A model generated the notes under the pieces. That model saw nothing but the letters and a program-made list of their open reading frames with translations. It was not told the DNA's origin and ran no database searches. Of a stretch of DNA of 64,000 nucleotides, positions 17,866-26,296 are shown piece by piece. Origin of the DNA: Dehalococcoidia bacterium. GTDB taxonomy: Bacteria; Chloroflexota; Dehalococcoidia; Bin125. Each line of letters opens with the position of its first letter. Position 1 is the stretch's first letter. A program made the position numbers and the translations under genes. The stretch is from assembly GCA_022828105.1 (NCBI GenBank), contig JAJEJC010000008.1, positions 372,001 to 436,000 on the forward strand. The letters run 5' to 3'.

Positions 17866-18549
17866 ATGACGACCACGCAGAGCTCCGGCGCTGACATTGA
17901 GATGCACCAGCTGCCTCGCGACCTGCGCAGCGGCGAGCGCACGATCCGGCTGCGCCACCTGGCGAGCGACGACGGCAACGCCTTGCTGGACTTCGGCCGG
18001 CGGCAACCGGGCGAGGACCTGCTGTTCCAGGAACGAGACATCACCAACGTCGCCGACATCGGCGACTGGATTCATGAGACCGACGCGGGCCGGATCCGTT
18101 CGGTGGTGGCGGAGGAGAATGACCAGATCATCGGCTACGCCACAATCGAGCGCGGTCGTCTCCGCTGGACCCGCCATGTGGCCGAGATCCGGGTGATGGT
18201 CGACGTGAGCGCCCGCCGTCTGGGGCTGGGACACGTGCTGCTGGGTCTGGCCTTTGAGGGCGCGCTGGCGGACGAAGTGTCCAAGATCATCGCGCAGATG
18301 ACGCCGGACCAGGTCGGCGCGCGCAAGATCTTCGAGCGCCTGGGCTTCGTCGAGGACGCGGTACTGACCCGCCACGTCGCCTCGGCCGACGGTGAACTGC
18401 ACGACCTCGTCGTAATGCGATTCGACACCAAGCAACGCCTGCTCTGCAAGGAGTGCGGTCAGTACGTGCTGACGCTGATTCCGCTGCAGGGCAAGCAACT
18501 GTGCTGGTCTTGTTACGAGATCCTCGATCTCGAACTTGGAGCCGGATAA
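17866..18549 (+). CDS. GNAT acetyltransferase with C-terminal zinc-ribbon-like CxxC pairs
   Basis: 227 aa from the ATG at 17866, with GAGAGGGGG upstream. Residues about 20-180 form a GNAT domain: IRLRHLASDDGNALLDF, VVAEENDQIIGYATI, VMVDVSARRLGLGHVLLGLAFE (acetyl-CoA loop, with RRLGLG in place of RGxGxG) and VGARKIFERLGFVEDAV. The last 45 residues hold CKECG and CWSCYE, two CxxC knuckles 20 residues apart that would bind zinc. The acceptor is unknown; the zinc knuckle may recognise it. The gene lies inside the hopanoid operon between shc and dodecin. An amine-bearing hopanoid or a protein are both possible substrates. Confidence 0.82.
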   Translation: MTTTQSSGADIEMHQLPRDLRSGERTIRLRHLASDDGNALLDFGRRQPGEDLLFQERDITNVADIGDWIHETDAGRIRSVVAEENDQIIGYATIERGRLRWTRHVAEIRVMVDVSARRLGLGHVLLGLAFEGALADEVSKIIAQMTPDQVGARKIFERLGFVEDAVLTRHVASADGELHDLVVMRFDTKQRLLCKECGQYVLTLIPLQGKQLCWSCYEILDLELGAG

Positions 18550-18575
18550 GCGACAGCCGGGAATCGGAGGACCGC

Positions 18576-18815
18576 ATGGCGGAGCATCGAGATCACACCT
18601 ACAAGATCATTGAACTGGTCGGCTCGTCCCCGGATGGGGTCGATCAGGCCATCCGCAACGCAATCTCACGCGCGGGAGAAACCCTGAAAAATCTTGACTG
18701 GTTCGAGGTGCGCGAGATCCGCGGACCGATCCAGGACGGCGAGATCGGCTGGTTCCAGGTCAAGCTGGGCGTCGGTTTCCGCATCCTCGACCCGGCCGAC
18801 CTCGAAGACGACTAG
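18576..18815 (+). CDS. dodecin-like flavin-binding protein
   Basis: A 79-aa protein of dodecin size and pattern: YKIIELVGSSPDGVDQAIRNAI, then LKNLDWFEVREIRGPIQDGEIGWFQVKLGVGF. Dodecins form hollow dodecamers that store flavins between paired Trp residues; here WFEV supplies the expected Trp. GGAGG lies 7 nt before the ATG at 18576. It is placed between the GNAT/zinc-ribbon gene and hpnC. A flavin store could serve the flavoenzyme HpnE further on, which is inference. Confidence 0.88.
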   Translation: MAEHRDHTYKIIELVGSSPDGVDQAIRNAISRAGETLKNLDWFEVREIRGPIQDGEIGWFQVKLGVGFRILDPADLEDD

Positions 18816-18827
18816 TCCCCATCGCCG

Positions 18828-19748
18828 ATGACGACTTCCAGCGCCGAAACGGCCTTCGCCGGCGACGCCTCCGACGCTCTCGATTGGTGCCGCCGCTATT
18901 CGCGTCGGCACGGCGAGAACTTCACGGTCGTCAGTTGGTTCCTGCCTCGTGAGCTGCGCGCGCCGATGTTCGCCGTCTACGCCTTCTGCCGCTTCACCGA
19001 CAACATCGGCGACGACCCCGACGCTGCCCCAGCCGAGCGCCTCGAACGGCTCGACACGTGGCAGGCGGACCTGGAGTTGGCGTTCGACGGTTCGCGCCCG
19101 CAACACCCCATCCATGTCGCCCTGCAACACGTGGCCGGACACAAACCGCTTCGTCCCGATCCCTTCCGCCGCCTGATCGAAGCCAACCGCGTGGACCAGC
19201 GCAAGAACCGCTACGAGACGTTCCAGGACGTGCTCGCCTACTGCGACCTCTCCGCCAATCCGGTCGGCCAGATGGTCTTGCAGCTCTGGGACATCGACAC
19301 GGAGACCGACGAGGGCCGCTACCGCGTCGAACTGTCGGACGCGACCTGCACCGCGCTCCAGATCGCCAACCACTGGCAGGACGTACGCCGCGACTATATC
19401 GACCAGCACCGGCTCTACCTGCCGCTCGACGAGCTGCGCGGATTCGACCTCTCCGAGCGCGACATCGCCGATGGCATTCGCGACCGGCAGTGCCCGGACC
19501 GATTTCGAGAGATGATGCGCTTCCAGGTCGATCGGGCCGAGGCCCACTTCCGCAAGGGCGAGCGGCTGCTTGACGAGGTGCCGCCCGAACTGGCGATCGA
19601 CCTGCGCCTCTTCACCGACGGCGGCCGCGCCGTGCTCAAGGCGATCGAACGCCAGAACTACGACACGCTCAGCCGCCGGCCGAGGGTCGGCAAGGTCACC
19701 CGGGCCTGGCTGGCGCTGCGCGCCGCCGTGCAACTCAAACTAGCCTGA
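18828..19748 (+). CDS. hpnC: squalene synthesis enzyme HpnC
   Basis: 306 aa of the trans-isoprenyl squalene/phytoene synthase family. Seen are HGENFTVVSWFLPRELR, AVYAFCRFTDNIGDDPDA (first Asp-rich region), YCDLSANPVGQMVLQLW and QIANHWQDVRRDYIDQHRLYLP (second Asp-rich region DVRRD). ENF(T/P)V and SANPVG are characteristic of HpnC rather than HpnD. In the three-step route HpnC acts after HpnD, turning presqualene diphosphate into hydroxysqualene. It starts 12 nt after dodecin and is followed 7 nt later by hpnD. Confidence 0.93.
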   Translation: MTTSSAETAFAGDASDALDWCRRYSRRHGENFTVVSWFLPRELRAPMFAVYAFCRFTDNIGDDPDAAPAERLERLDTWQADLELAFDGSRPQHPIHVALQHVAGHKPLRPDPFRRLIEANRVDQRKNRYETFQDVLAYCDLSANPVGQMVLQLWDIDTETDEGRYRVELSDATCTALQIANHWQDVRRDYIDQHRLYLPLDELRGFDLSERDIADGIRDRQCPDRFREMMRFQVDRAEAHFRKGERLLDEVPPELAIDLRLFTDGGRAVLKAIERQNYDTLSRRPRVGKVTRAWLALRAAVQLKLA

Positions 19749-19755
19749 CGCCACC

Positions 19756-20661
19756 ATGCTGCGACGCATCGATCCTCAGATCGCCAGTGCCTATCGCGAA
19801 TGCCAGGCCTTCACGCGCCGGCGTGCGACCAACTTCTACATCGCATTCTCCGCCCTGCCCGCTCACAAGCGGCGCGCGATCTATGCCGCATATGCCTACG
19901 CCGGCACGGTCGACGATGCGGTCGACGACGCCGGCACGCAGGACGAGCGCGCCGCCGCCCTGGCCCAGGCCGAAGGATTGCTGAGCGCCGTCTACGACGG
20001 CGGCAGCGCCGAGCCGCACTGGCTGGCGACCGGCCTTGGCGATGCCGTCAAACGCTTCGACATACCCCGTGAGCACTTCGACGAACTCGTGCTCGGCATG
20101 GAGCACGACCTGACCGTCACGCGTTACGAGACCTTCGCCGAACTGGAGCAGTACTGCTATCGCGCGGCGTCGGTGATTGGCCTGATCTGCATCTGCATCT
20201 TCGGCTACGACCGCACGCAGACCCAACTCGCGACGCAATCAGCGATCGCCATGGGCAAGGCCCTGCAGATCACCAACATCATGCGCGATGTCAAGGAAGA
20301 TGCCGAGCGCGGCCGCATCTACCTCGCTCAGGAAGACCTGGCGCGGCACGGCGTCTCCGAGCAGGACATCCTCACCGGCGCTTATGGCGAGCCGTTTCGA
20401 CAGCTCATGGCCGACTACGCGCAGCGGGCCTACGCGCTGTACCACGAGGGCGACCAACTGATCCCGTTGCTCAGCGGACCGCGCAGCCGCGCCTGCTGCA
20501 ACGGTCTGCAAGGCGTCTACCGAATGATCCTCGACGCGATTGTCGCACACGAGTACGACGTGTTTAGCCAGCGGGTATCTCCCTCGCGCGCCGGACGAGT
20601 GCTGCGCTTGCTCGAACTCTGGCTGCTCGGTTCGCTGCCCAACCTCGCTCGCGTACGCTAA
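19756..20661 (+). CDS. hpnD: presqualene diphosphate synthase HpnD
   Basis: 301 aa, a paralogue of hpnC in the squalene/phytoene synthase family. Motifs: TRRRATNFYIAFSALP, AYAYAGTVDDAVDDA (first Asp-rich site, variant DDAVDD), LEQYCYRAASVIGLICICIFG and ALQITNIMRDVKEDAERGRIYLA (DVKED). HpnD condenses two farnesyl diphosphates to presqualene diphosphate. The gene lies between hpnC and hpnE, with the GTG of hpnE 7 nt after its stop. A phytoene synthase role is possible on sequence alone, but the neighbours argue for squalene. Confidence 0.93.
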   Translation: MLRRIDPQIASAYRECQAFTRRRATNFYIAFSALPAHKRRAIYAAYAYAGTVDDAVDDAGTQDERAAALAQAEGLLSAVYDGGSAEPHWLATGLGDAVKRFDIPREHFDELVLGMEHDLTVTRYETFAELEQYCYRAASVIGLICICIFGYDRTQTQLATQSAIAMGKALQITNIMRDVKEDAERGRIYLAQEDLARHGVSEQDILTGAYGEPFRQLMADYAQRAYALYHEGDQLIPLLSGPRSRACCNGLQGVYRMILDAIVAHEYDVFSQRVSPSRAGRVLRLLELWLLGSLPNLARVR

Positions 20662-20668
20662 ACGCGTT

Positions 20669-22075
20669 GTGAGTCCGACCGAGCCGAACGCTCCCATTGC
20701 CGTCATTGGCGCCGGTCTTGCCGGGCTGACGGCCGCCCTCGACCTCGCCGACGCCGGACGCGATGTCATCCTCGTTGAACGCCGACCCTTCCCGGGCGGC
20801 AAGGCCTACTCTTTCACCGATCCTAAGCACGACGTCGTACTCGACAACGGGCAGCACATCACGATGCCCTGTTGCACGGCATTCCAGGACCTGATCGAGC
20901 GAATCGGCTGCGCCGATGTCGTTCGTTACCAACCGCACCTCGATGTCGCCGTGATCGATCCCGACTCCAACGGCCGGCGAGTCAGTGTGTTGTCCGGGCA
21001 ACCGCCAGGTGCGCTCAGGCATCTGGGATTGAACCGCTTGCCGGCCCCGCTGCACCTGGCTCCGTCGCTGCTTGGCTACGAGCACCTCAGCATCGGCGAG
21101 AAATCCAGGCTCGGATTCGCCCTGCAGCCGATGCGGCGGATCACCGAGGCCGAGCGGATGGCGCTCGACCGGCAGTCCTTCGCCGACTGGTTGCGCGCGC
21201 ATCACCAGACGGAGCGGGCGATCGAGCGGTTCTGGGATCTGATCGTGTTGCCGACCTGCAACGACCGCAGCGAAGCCGTTTCCGCGGCTCAGGCGATATT
21301 CGTCTTCCAACGCGGATTTATCCACGATCGGGATGCCGCGAACATCGGCCTCTTTGCGCGCGGCCTCGGAGAGATGGCCGACACGGCGCTGAAGCGCCTG
21401 TGCGAACGCGGCGCGCGGGTTGAGCTTGGCCACTCGGTGCGAGCCCTGGTCATGCAGGAGAGTCAGGTCAGAGCGATCCGCTACGGCAGAGACCGCACGT
21501 TGGAGGTCGGCGCGGTCGTCCTCGCGCTGCCGCCCGACTCGGCGTTCGAATTGATTCCGGCCGGCTGGCGCAGGCGCGAACCATTCTGGCGCCTCGCCCA
21601 ACACGAGCTCAGCCCAATCGTCAACGTGCACTTGAAGTGGGACCGCAAAGTCATGCGTCGCGACTTCGTCGCCGTGCTCGATCCCGACGCCCAGTTCATC
21701 TTCAACCGCTCGCAGATGCACGGCTGGCCGACGCCTCCGCAATGGATCTCCGTCTCCCTCAGCGGAGCGCACGATCTGGTTGACCGCTCACGGCAGGAAG
21801 TCATCGAGCGAGTAGAGCGCGCCGTGAGGCGAGCCTTGCGCCGAACGGACGGGGCCGCGTTGCTCGCGACTCGCGTGGTCAAGGAGCAAGCGGCGACCTT
21901 CCGACCCAAGCCGGGCATGAACGCGCACCGCGTGCGTCCGCGCACGCCGATCGGCAATCTCGTCCTGGCCGGCGCATGGACGGCCACCGGCTGGCCCGCG
22001 ACGATGGAGTCGGCCGTGCGCAGCGGCCACGCCGCGGCCCAGTCATTGATTGACCAAGAGGAGACCTGGACATGA
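20669..22075 (+). CDS. hpnE: hydroxysqualene dehydroxylase HpnE (FAD-dependent)
   Basis: 468 aa from a GTG at 20669, which leaves the dinucleotide motif VIGAGLAGLTAALDLADAG near the N-terminus; longer in-frame versions overlap hpnD. It is a flavin amine oxidase/phytoene desaturase-like protein. Further signs are RPFPGGKAYSF, DNGQHITMPCCTAFQDL, the WRRREPFWRLAQHELSPIVNV segment and the C-terminal FAD site VLAGAWTATGWPATMESAVR. HpnE reduces hydroxysqualene to squalene, completing the three-gene route. Its stop overlaps the ATG of the RidA gene. Confidence 0.93.
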   Translation: MSPTEPNAPIAVIGAGLAGLTAALDLADAGRDVILVERRPFPGGKAYSFTDPKHDVVLDNGQHITMPCCTAFQDLIERIGCADVVRYQPHLDVAVIDPDSNGRRVSVLSGQPPGALRHLGLNRLPAPLHLAPSLLGYEHLSIGEKSRLGFALQPMRRITEAERMALDRQSFADWLRAHHQTERAIERFWDLIVLPTCNDRSEAVSAAQAIFVFQRGFIHDRDAANIGLFARGLGEMADTALKRLCERGARVELGHSVRALVMQESQVRAIRYGRDRTLEVGAVVLALPPDSAFELIPAGWRRREPFWRLAQHELSPIVNVHLKWDRKVMRRDFVAVLDPDAQFIFNRSQMHGWPTPPQWISVSLSGAHDLVDRSRQEVIERVERAVRRALRRTDGAALLATRVVKEQAATFRPKPGMNAHRVRPRTPIGNLVLAGAWTATGWPATMESAVRSGHAAAQSLIDQEETWT

Positions 22076-22479
22076 CCGAACGCCGACGCGTGCATTCCAA
22101 TCCTCAGCTCGAGCAGCAGTTCGCCTACTGCCGAGCGATTCGGATTGGCAACCTCATCCATGTCAGCGGCACGGCCGCCGTCGAGCCGGACGGCAGCGTG
22201 ACGCCCGGCGGCGTCGGCCCGCAGACCGCCCGATGTCTGGCCATCATCAAGAACGCACTGGAAGAACAGGGCGCGTCGCTCGCCGATGTCGTACGCATCC
22301 GCATCTACATCACGAGTATCGGCGAGTACGAGGCCACGTCGGAGCACCTCCGCGCCGCCTTCGCCGATGCGCCGCCGACCTCCACGATGGTCGAGGTCAG
22401 CGGCCTGATCGATCCGCAGATGATGGTCGAGATCGAGGCCGAGGCGATTATCGACCCTGAGCGCGTCGCAGCGGATTGA
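22072..22479 (+). CDS. RidA-family protein
   Basis: 135 aa of the YjgF/YER057c/UK114 family, with [38 protein letters not shown], an Arg in [11 protein letters not shown] at the position used to bind the carboxylate of imines, and a C-terminal [10 protein letters not shown]. RidA hydrolyses reactive 2-aminoacrylate/imine intermediates to keto acids. The ATGA overlap with hpnE makes it the last gene of the hopanoid operon, although no link to hopanoids is known. The 3' end overlaps the convergent GGQ gene by 32 bp. Confidence 0.88.
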   Translation: MTERRRVHSNPQLEQQFAYCRAIRIGNLIHVSGTAAVEPDGSVTPGGVGPQTARCLAIIKNALEEQGASLADVVRIRIYITSIGEYEATSEHLRAAFADAPPTSTMVEVSGLIDPQMMVEIEAEAIIDPERVAAD

Positions 22480-22987
22480 GTCCGCGCCGCTCGCGCATCT
22501 CGTTCGTTTTCGCCCACAGGTGCGGCTCCGAGGCGAGCAGCTTGGTCAACTGGTTCGAGGAGCAGCCGAGCAGCGCGGCGCAATCCGCGACGGAGCCGTC
22601 GACCGCCGCGAACAGGTCCAGCAGCGGCCCGACGCCTGTCCAGAACTCCCGATGCCGAGCCCCCACTCGCTCCTTGCGCGGGACTTCGCCGGCAACCGTG
22701 CGCGGCAGTATCCGCTGCAGTGCGGGCGGCGGATGATAGGCCTCCATGGCCGGTTCGGTCCTGACCTCCAGGGCGATCCCGCGGCGCAGACGAGCCAGGG
22801 CCGTCGACCGATTCTGATGCTGTGAGCGGCGCTCCGAGGCGTAGCCGACCACGCCGGTCGGTTCGTGGGTCAGGCGGACTGCGGAGTCGGTCTTGTTGCG
22901 GTGCTGTCCGCCGGGGCCGGAGACCCGGAAGCGCTCGAACTCACACTGCGCAAGCAAGTCCTCGTCCGAGAGCGCCAGCCAATTCAC
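22448..22987 (-). CDS. release-factor-like protein with GGQ domain
   Basis: 179 aa with the peptidyl-tRNA hydrolysis motif GPGGQHRNK (GGQ at residues 26-28) in [22 protein letters not shown], as in class I release factors and ArfB/YaeJ. There are no codon-recognition domains. The C-terminal 60 residues ([19 protein letters not shown]) look helical and helix-turn-helix-like instead of the Lys/Arg-rich disordered tail of ArfB. A ribosome-rescue or quality-control hydrolase is likely. The GTG at 22985-22987 has a GGGGG run just upstream. The gene follows the permease by 19 bp on the same strand. Confidence 0.82.
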   Translation of the reverse strand: MNWLALSDEDLLAQCEFERFRVSGPGGQHRNKTDSAVRLTHEPTGVVGYASERRSQHQNRSTALARLRRGIALEVRTEPAMEAYHPPPALQRILPRTVAGEVPRKERVGARHREFWTGVGPLLDLFAAVDGSVADCAALLGCSSNQLTKLLASEPHLWAKTNEMRERRGLNPLRRAQGR

Positions 22988-23006
22988 GTCCCCCGCTCGA
23001 TCCCGC

Positions 23007-24764
23007 TCAAATATCGACCGTCGCCGGCGCAGGAGCGAGCTCCGACGACTTCGAGATCTCGAAGCTGATGTACTGCCAGTCCGAGATCGTTGTGTGGTTC
23101 ACGTGCGACGCCATCTCGTTGAGCAGCACCAACCCCAAGTCGCGCAAATCCTCGCTCTCGGCTTCGACCAAATCCGGCGGCAGGTCGGGCATCTCGATAT
23201 CGCGCGCTTCCGAGCGGTCGGTGATCATCACGTCGACCGTGCTGTCGTCAGGGGATAGCTCGATTCGCAGCGTGCGGTCCGGCTCGCCCTGTGCCGACAG
23301 ATGGGTGAAGACTTCCTCCAGGCACAACTCCAACTGGTTGGCAGCGCGGAGAGGCAGCCGCATCGACTCCGCCGACCGCTGCGCGAACTCAAGCACCGCC
23401 GGGAGTTCCTCGACGTCGGCGCGTCCGCGCCAGCGGAAGCGCTTGCGCGGGGCAAGCCGGAACAGCGCCGTCAGCGCCACGGCCAGCACCGACGACGCGG
23501 AGATCGAGTTACCCGCGATCGGTTCCAGCGCGTCGGGAATCTTGTCCATGAAGAACAGGCCGTTCTGAGCCGCAAAGCCCCCCCAGAACGCGACCCCGAT
23601 GATCAGCGTCGTGCGCCCGTTGATTCCTCCCGACACCGCGAGCTGCAGCCCCATCACGAACAGCAGCAACATCGTGACGAACGTCACCGCGCCGATTGCG
23701 GCCAGCGGCAGGTCGAGGACGAAGCCGGTTACCACCGGGAAGAACGCAATCACGATCATCAAACCCGCGCCGTAGAGCGCGACCCAGCGCGAGCCCACGC
23801 CGATGACCGGGATCATGCCCGTCGGGGACGAGTAGGTCGTATTGGGCGTGGTGCACATGATCCCGGCCAGGGCGTTGCCGACCGCGTCGGCGTTGAGCGC
23901 GCCGCGCACCGACTCGTAATCAATCCTGCGGAATCTGCGCTGCGAGACCTTCTGCACCGCGATCGCGTCGCCCACCGTCTCGAAGGTGCCGGCCAGGGTC
24001 GCGATCACAAACGCGCCCAGCACGGCGAACGCCTCGCCGGTCAGAGGGAAGGTCGGCGTCTCCCACTCGCCGATCGGAAAGCCCACAATCGCCGCTTCGC
24101 TGGTCTGTGTGAAGTGCCAGTCGCCCGTAGCCAGGGCGGTCAAGGAACCGGCGGCGATACCAAGAATCGGCGACCATAAGCGATAGCGAGCAGGCGCCCA
24201 GACAATCATCGAGATCATCACAATCGCGGCGACCGCGCCGATCAGCAGGAACTCGGACGAGCCTTGCTTGCCCTCGACAAACGCGCCCTGCCACTGATCG
24301 AGCGCAATCGGGACGACGAGCACGGCCACCGACATGACCACGACGCCGCCTACAGTGGGTGTAAAGATGGTCCGCAGCACCCGGAAGAAGTGCGCGATCA
24401 GCCACTCGGTGGGCGCGGCGATCAGCGCCAGCGCGGCGACGAATCCGATTCCGGCCAGCTCGATCGCGTCCATCGTCGCGGCGAAGAACGCGCCCGAGGT
24501 GCCCATGAAGAGCATGTATCCCGAACCGACGCGGCCCAGCCGGATCGCCTGCACGGCAGTGGAAAGCCCGGCCGTGAGCAGTGTTGCCGAGACGAGAAAG
24601 GCGGCCTGATCGAAGCTGACGATGCCTAGTGAGCGCATCAGGATCGGCAGGAAGATCGCGCCCGAGATCACGAACAGCGCGTTCTGCAGCCCCAGTCCGG
24701 CCGCAATCACGACGGGCGGCCGCTCGTCGACCGCGTAGCGCAGGGGCGTTTCCCGTTCTCGCAT
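23007..24764 (-). CDS. NCS2/UraA-type nucleobase permease fused to a C-terminal anti-sigma-like ATPase (HATPase_c_2) domain
   Basis: 585 aa. Residues about 15-440 form a polytopic NCS2 transporter: [20 protein letters not shown] (TM1, QN where UraA has QH), [15 protein letters not shown] (a Glu like UraA E241) and [20 protein letters not shown] (TM10; Ser where UraA has Glu290). Residues about 445-580 resemble RsbW/SpoIIAB-type GHKL ATPase domains: [21 protein letters not shown] (N-box, with the Asn replaced) and [18 protein letters not shown] (G-box-like end). A sensor or regulated transporter is plausible, with the ATPase domain in the cytoplasm. A TAGACT box lies 9 nt before the ATG. Confidence 0.85.
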   Translation of the reverse strand: MRERETPLRYAVDERPPVVIAAGLGLQNALFVISGAIFLPILMRSLGIVSFDQAAFLVSATLLTAGLSTAVQAIRLGRVGSGYMLFMGTSGAFFAATMDAIELAGIGFVAALALIAAPTEWLIAHFFRVLRTIFTPTVGGVVVMSVAVLVVPIALDQWQGAFVEGKQGSSEFLLIGAVAAIVMISMIVWAPARYRLWSPILGIAAGSLTALATGDWHFTQTSEAAIVGFPIGEWETPTFPLTGEAFAVLGAFVIATLAGTFETVGDAIAVQKVSQRRFRRIDYESVRGALNADAVGNALAGIMCTTPNTTYSSPTGMIPVIGVGSRWVALYGAGLMIVIAFFPVVTGFVLDLPLAAIGAVTFVTMLLLFVMGLQLAVSGGINGRTTLIIGVAFWGGFAAQNGLFFMDKIPDALEPIAGNSISASSVLAVALTALFRLAPRKRFRWRGRADVEELPAVLEFAQRSAESMRLPLRAANQLELCLEEVFTHLSAQGEPDRTLRIELSPDDSTVDVMITDRSEARDIEMPDLPPDLVEAESEDLRDLGLVLLNEMASHVNHTTISDWQYISFEISKSSELAPAPATVDI

Positions 24765-24773
24765 CGCCCGCGT

Positions 24774-24779
24774 AGTCTA
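24774..24779 (-). promoter_or_regulatory. -10 box TAGACT for the permease gene (leaderless pattern)
   Basis: On the minus strand TAGACT ends 9 nt before the ATG (24762-24764), and the 9-nt spacer contains no purine-rich Shine-Dalgarno stretch. It is the same box as at 39856 and 45783. Confidence 0.45.
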
Positions 24780-24830
24780 AGGCGAGCAGTCGCATCGGCA
24801 GCCGATCAAGTGAGTCAAGCGAGGCATCCC

Positions 24831-25664
24831 ATGACATCCGGTCAGACCGCCAGTGTGAACGGACTTCAGCTGCACTACCTCGATCACGGAGGCGAGGCGC
24901 CGGTCGGCGCGGTGGCGCTACACGGCTTCGCGCTCAACTGTCACTCCTTCGACGAAGTCGCGCCCGCGCTCTCGGACCGGCTGCATTGGTACGCCCTCGA
25001 TCAGCGCGGTCACGGACACTCGGACCGAGCGGCCGAGCTATCCGACTACTCTCGCGATCACATGGCCGCCGATGTCGGCGGGTTCATTGACGCGCTCGGA
25101 CTCGATCGGCCGGTCGTGCTGGGACACTCGATGGGCGGGATGAACGCAATGACCTTCGCCGCCCGACATCCGGATCAGCTTCGCGCGCTGGTACTGATTG
25201 ACGTGGGGCCGGGCGTCAGCGTCGACGGCGCCCAGCAGGTGCGGCAGTTCGTCCAGGGGCCGTACGAACTGGACTCGCTGGACGCATGGGTCGACATGAC
25301 CCACCAGTACTACCCGTTCCGCTCGAAAGAGGGGATTCGCAAGCGGCTGGAAGTCTCGCTACGCGAGACGCCCGAGGGCAAGATGGCGAAGATGTTCGAC
25401 GAACGATTCCGCGAGGCCGACTTTCGCGGCGTTGCCGACGGACGCGACGGCATCTGGGAGACGGCCAACGCGCTCTCGGTGCCCACGCTCCTGCTGCATG
25501 GCGAGAACAGCCCGGTACTCAAGCGGGAACAGGCCGAGGAGTTTGCCGACAAGGTCGACGTCGTGCGATTGATCACGATTCCCGACGCCGGCCATTCCGT
25601 CGCCGGCGACCAGCCCGAGGCGTTCACCGAAGCGGTGCGGGACTTCCTCAACGATGTCCTCTAG
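24831..25664 (+). CDS. alpha/beta hydrolase
   Basis: 277 aa from the ATG at 24831 with GCGAGG upstream; a GTG at 24810 would add seven residues. The fold is clear: VALHGFALNCHSF (oxyanion region), YALDQRGHGHSDR, the nucleophile elbow GHSMGG with Ser100, an acid in LLLHGENSPVL and the catalytic His in IPDAGHSVAGDQPEAF. It is a cytoplasmic hydrolase of about standard size; the substrate is unknown (ester, lactone, or C-C hydrolase of a ring-cleavage product). The stop overlaps the start of the next gene by 11 bp. Confidence 0.88.
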   Translation: MTSGQTASVNGLQLHYLDHGGEAPVGAVALHGFALNCHSFDEVAPALSDRLHWYALDQRGHGHSDRAAELSDYSRDHMAADVGGFIDALGLDRPVVLGHSMGGMNAMTFAARHPDQLRALVLIDVGPGVSVDGAQQVRQFVQGPYELDSLDAWVDMTHQYYPFRSKEGIRKRLEVSLRETPEGKMAKMFDERFREADFRGVADGRDGIWETANALSVPTLLLHGENSPVLKREQAEEFADKVDVVRLITIPDAGHSVAGDQPEAFTEAVRDFLNDVL

Positions 25665-26238
25665 CGGCTCAGCCTCACCGTCCGGCCGCGGCGCGCGAGG
25701 CAGATCCTCGCTGCTGATCCCCATCATCGGCATGATCATCGGCTTCATCGCCGCGCTCTTCCTGCTGCGCGAACTGGACATCTTCGAAGGCGATCCGGCG
25801 CCGCCTGGACTGCAGGTCAACGAGTCCTGCGACTATCCGCCGGGCAGCTACTTCGACCAGCTCTGCAACCTGGTGGCGCGGGCAACCGTCGAGATTCAGA
25901 CCGCGATCGATCCGGAGACGGCGACCATCTGCGTGGAGCAGGATGTCGATTGCCGCCTGCACCGCGAGAACCTGCGCCAGGGCCTACCGACCAGCGAGCG
26001 CTTCCGTGACGCACTCTTCGACCTGCCGCCACCCGAGCACGCCGACGACTGGCATCAGCGCTATCTGCGGGCGGTCGCGTTCCTGCACAGTGGATACAGC
26101 GCGCAATTCGCGGCGCTGCAGGAAGACGACCGCAGCGCGTTCCTGCTGGCGCATGAACAGACCACGCAGGCAGCACTGGACGCGGCCGCCCTCTTTGAGG
26201 ACTTCCAGATCGCCTTCACCGACAATCGGGCGCCATAA
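25654..26238 (+). CDS. membrane-anchored hypothetical protein
   Basis: 194 aa. A Ser/Gly/Arg-rich N-terminus is followed by one transmembrane helix (about residues 19-42, SLLIPIIGMIIGFIAALFLL), and the rest should lie outside. The outer part has four Cys in CDYPPGSYFDQLC and CVEQDVDC, possibly two disulfides, and a helical C-terminus. No known domain is recognised. The 11-bp overlap with the hydrolase gene suggests co-translation. A hairpin follows the stop. Confidence 0.7.
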   Translation: MSSSGSASPSGRGARGRSSLLIPIIGMIIGFIAALFLLRELDIFEGDPAPPGLQVNESCDYPPGSYFDQLCNLVARATVEIQTAIDPETATICVEQDVDCRLHRENLRQGLPTSERFRDALFDLPPPEHADDWHQRYLRAVAFLHSGYSAQFAALQEDDRSAFLLAHEQTTQAALDAAALFEDFQIAFTDNRAP

Positions 26239-26258
26239 TCCTGGTTCGACTCCAGGAT
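26238..26258. terminator. hairpin between convergent genes
   Basis: ATCCTGG / CCAGGAT with a 7-nt loop starts on the last base of the upstream stop and lies between convergent genes. No T-tract is present on either strand, so it would be an imperfect bidirectional terminator. Confidence 0.45.
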
Positions 26259-26296
26259 CGTCTTGAGCTGGTACTCAGACTGACCACGGGATCCCC

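Noticed and set aside
24810-24830. GTG start seven codons upstream for the alpha/beta hydrolase
   Set aside because: The ATG at 24831 has a GCGAGG stretch at suitable distance, and the extra residues lie outside the fold. It remains possible.
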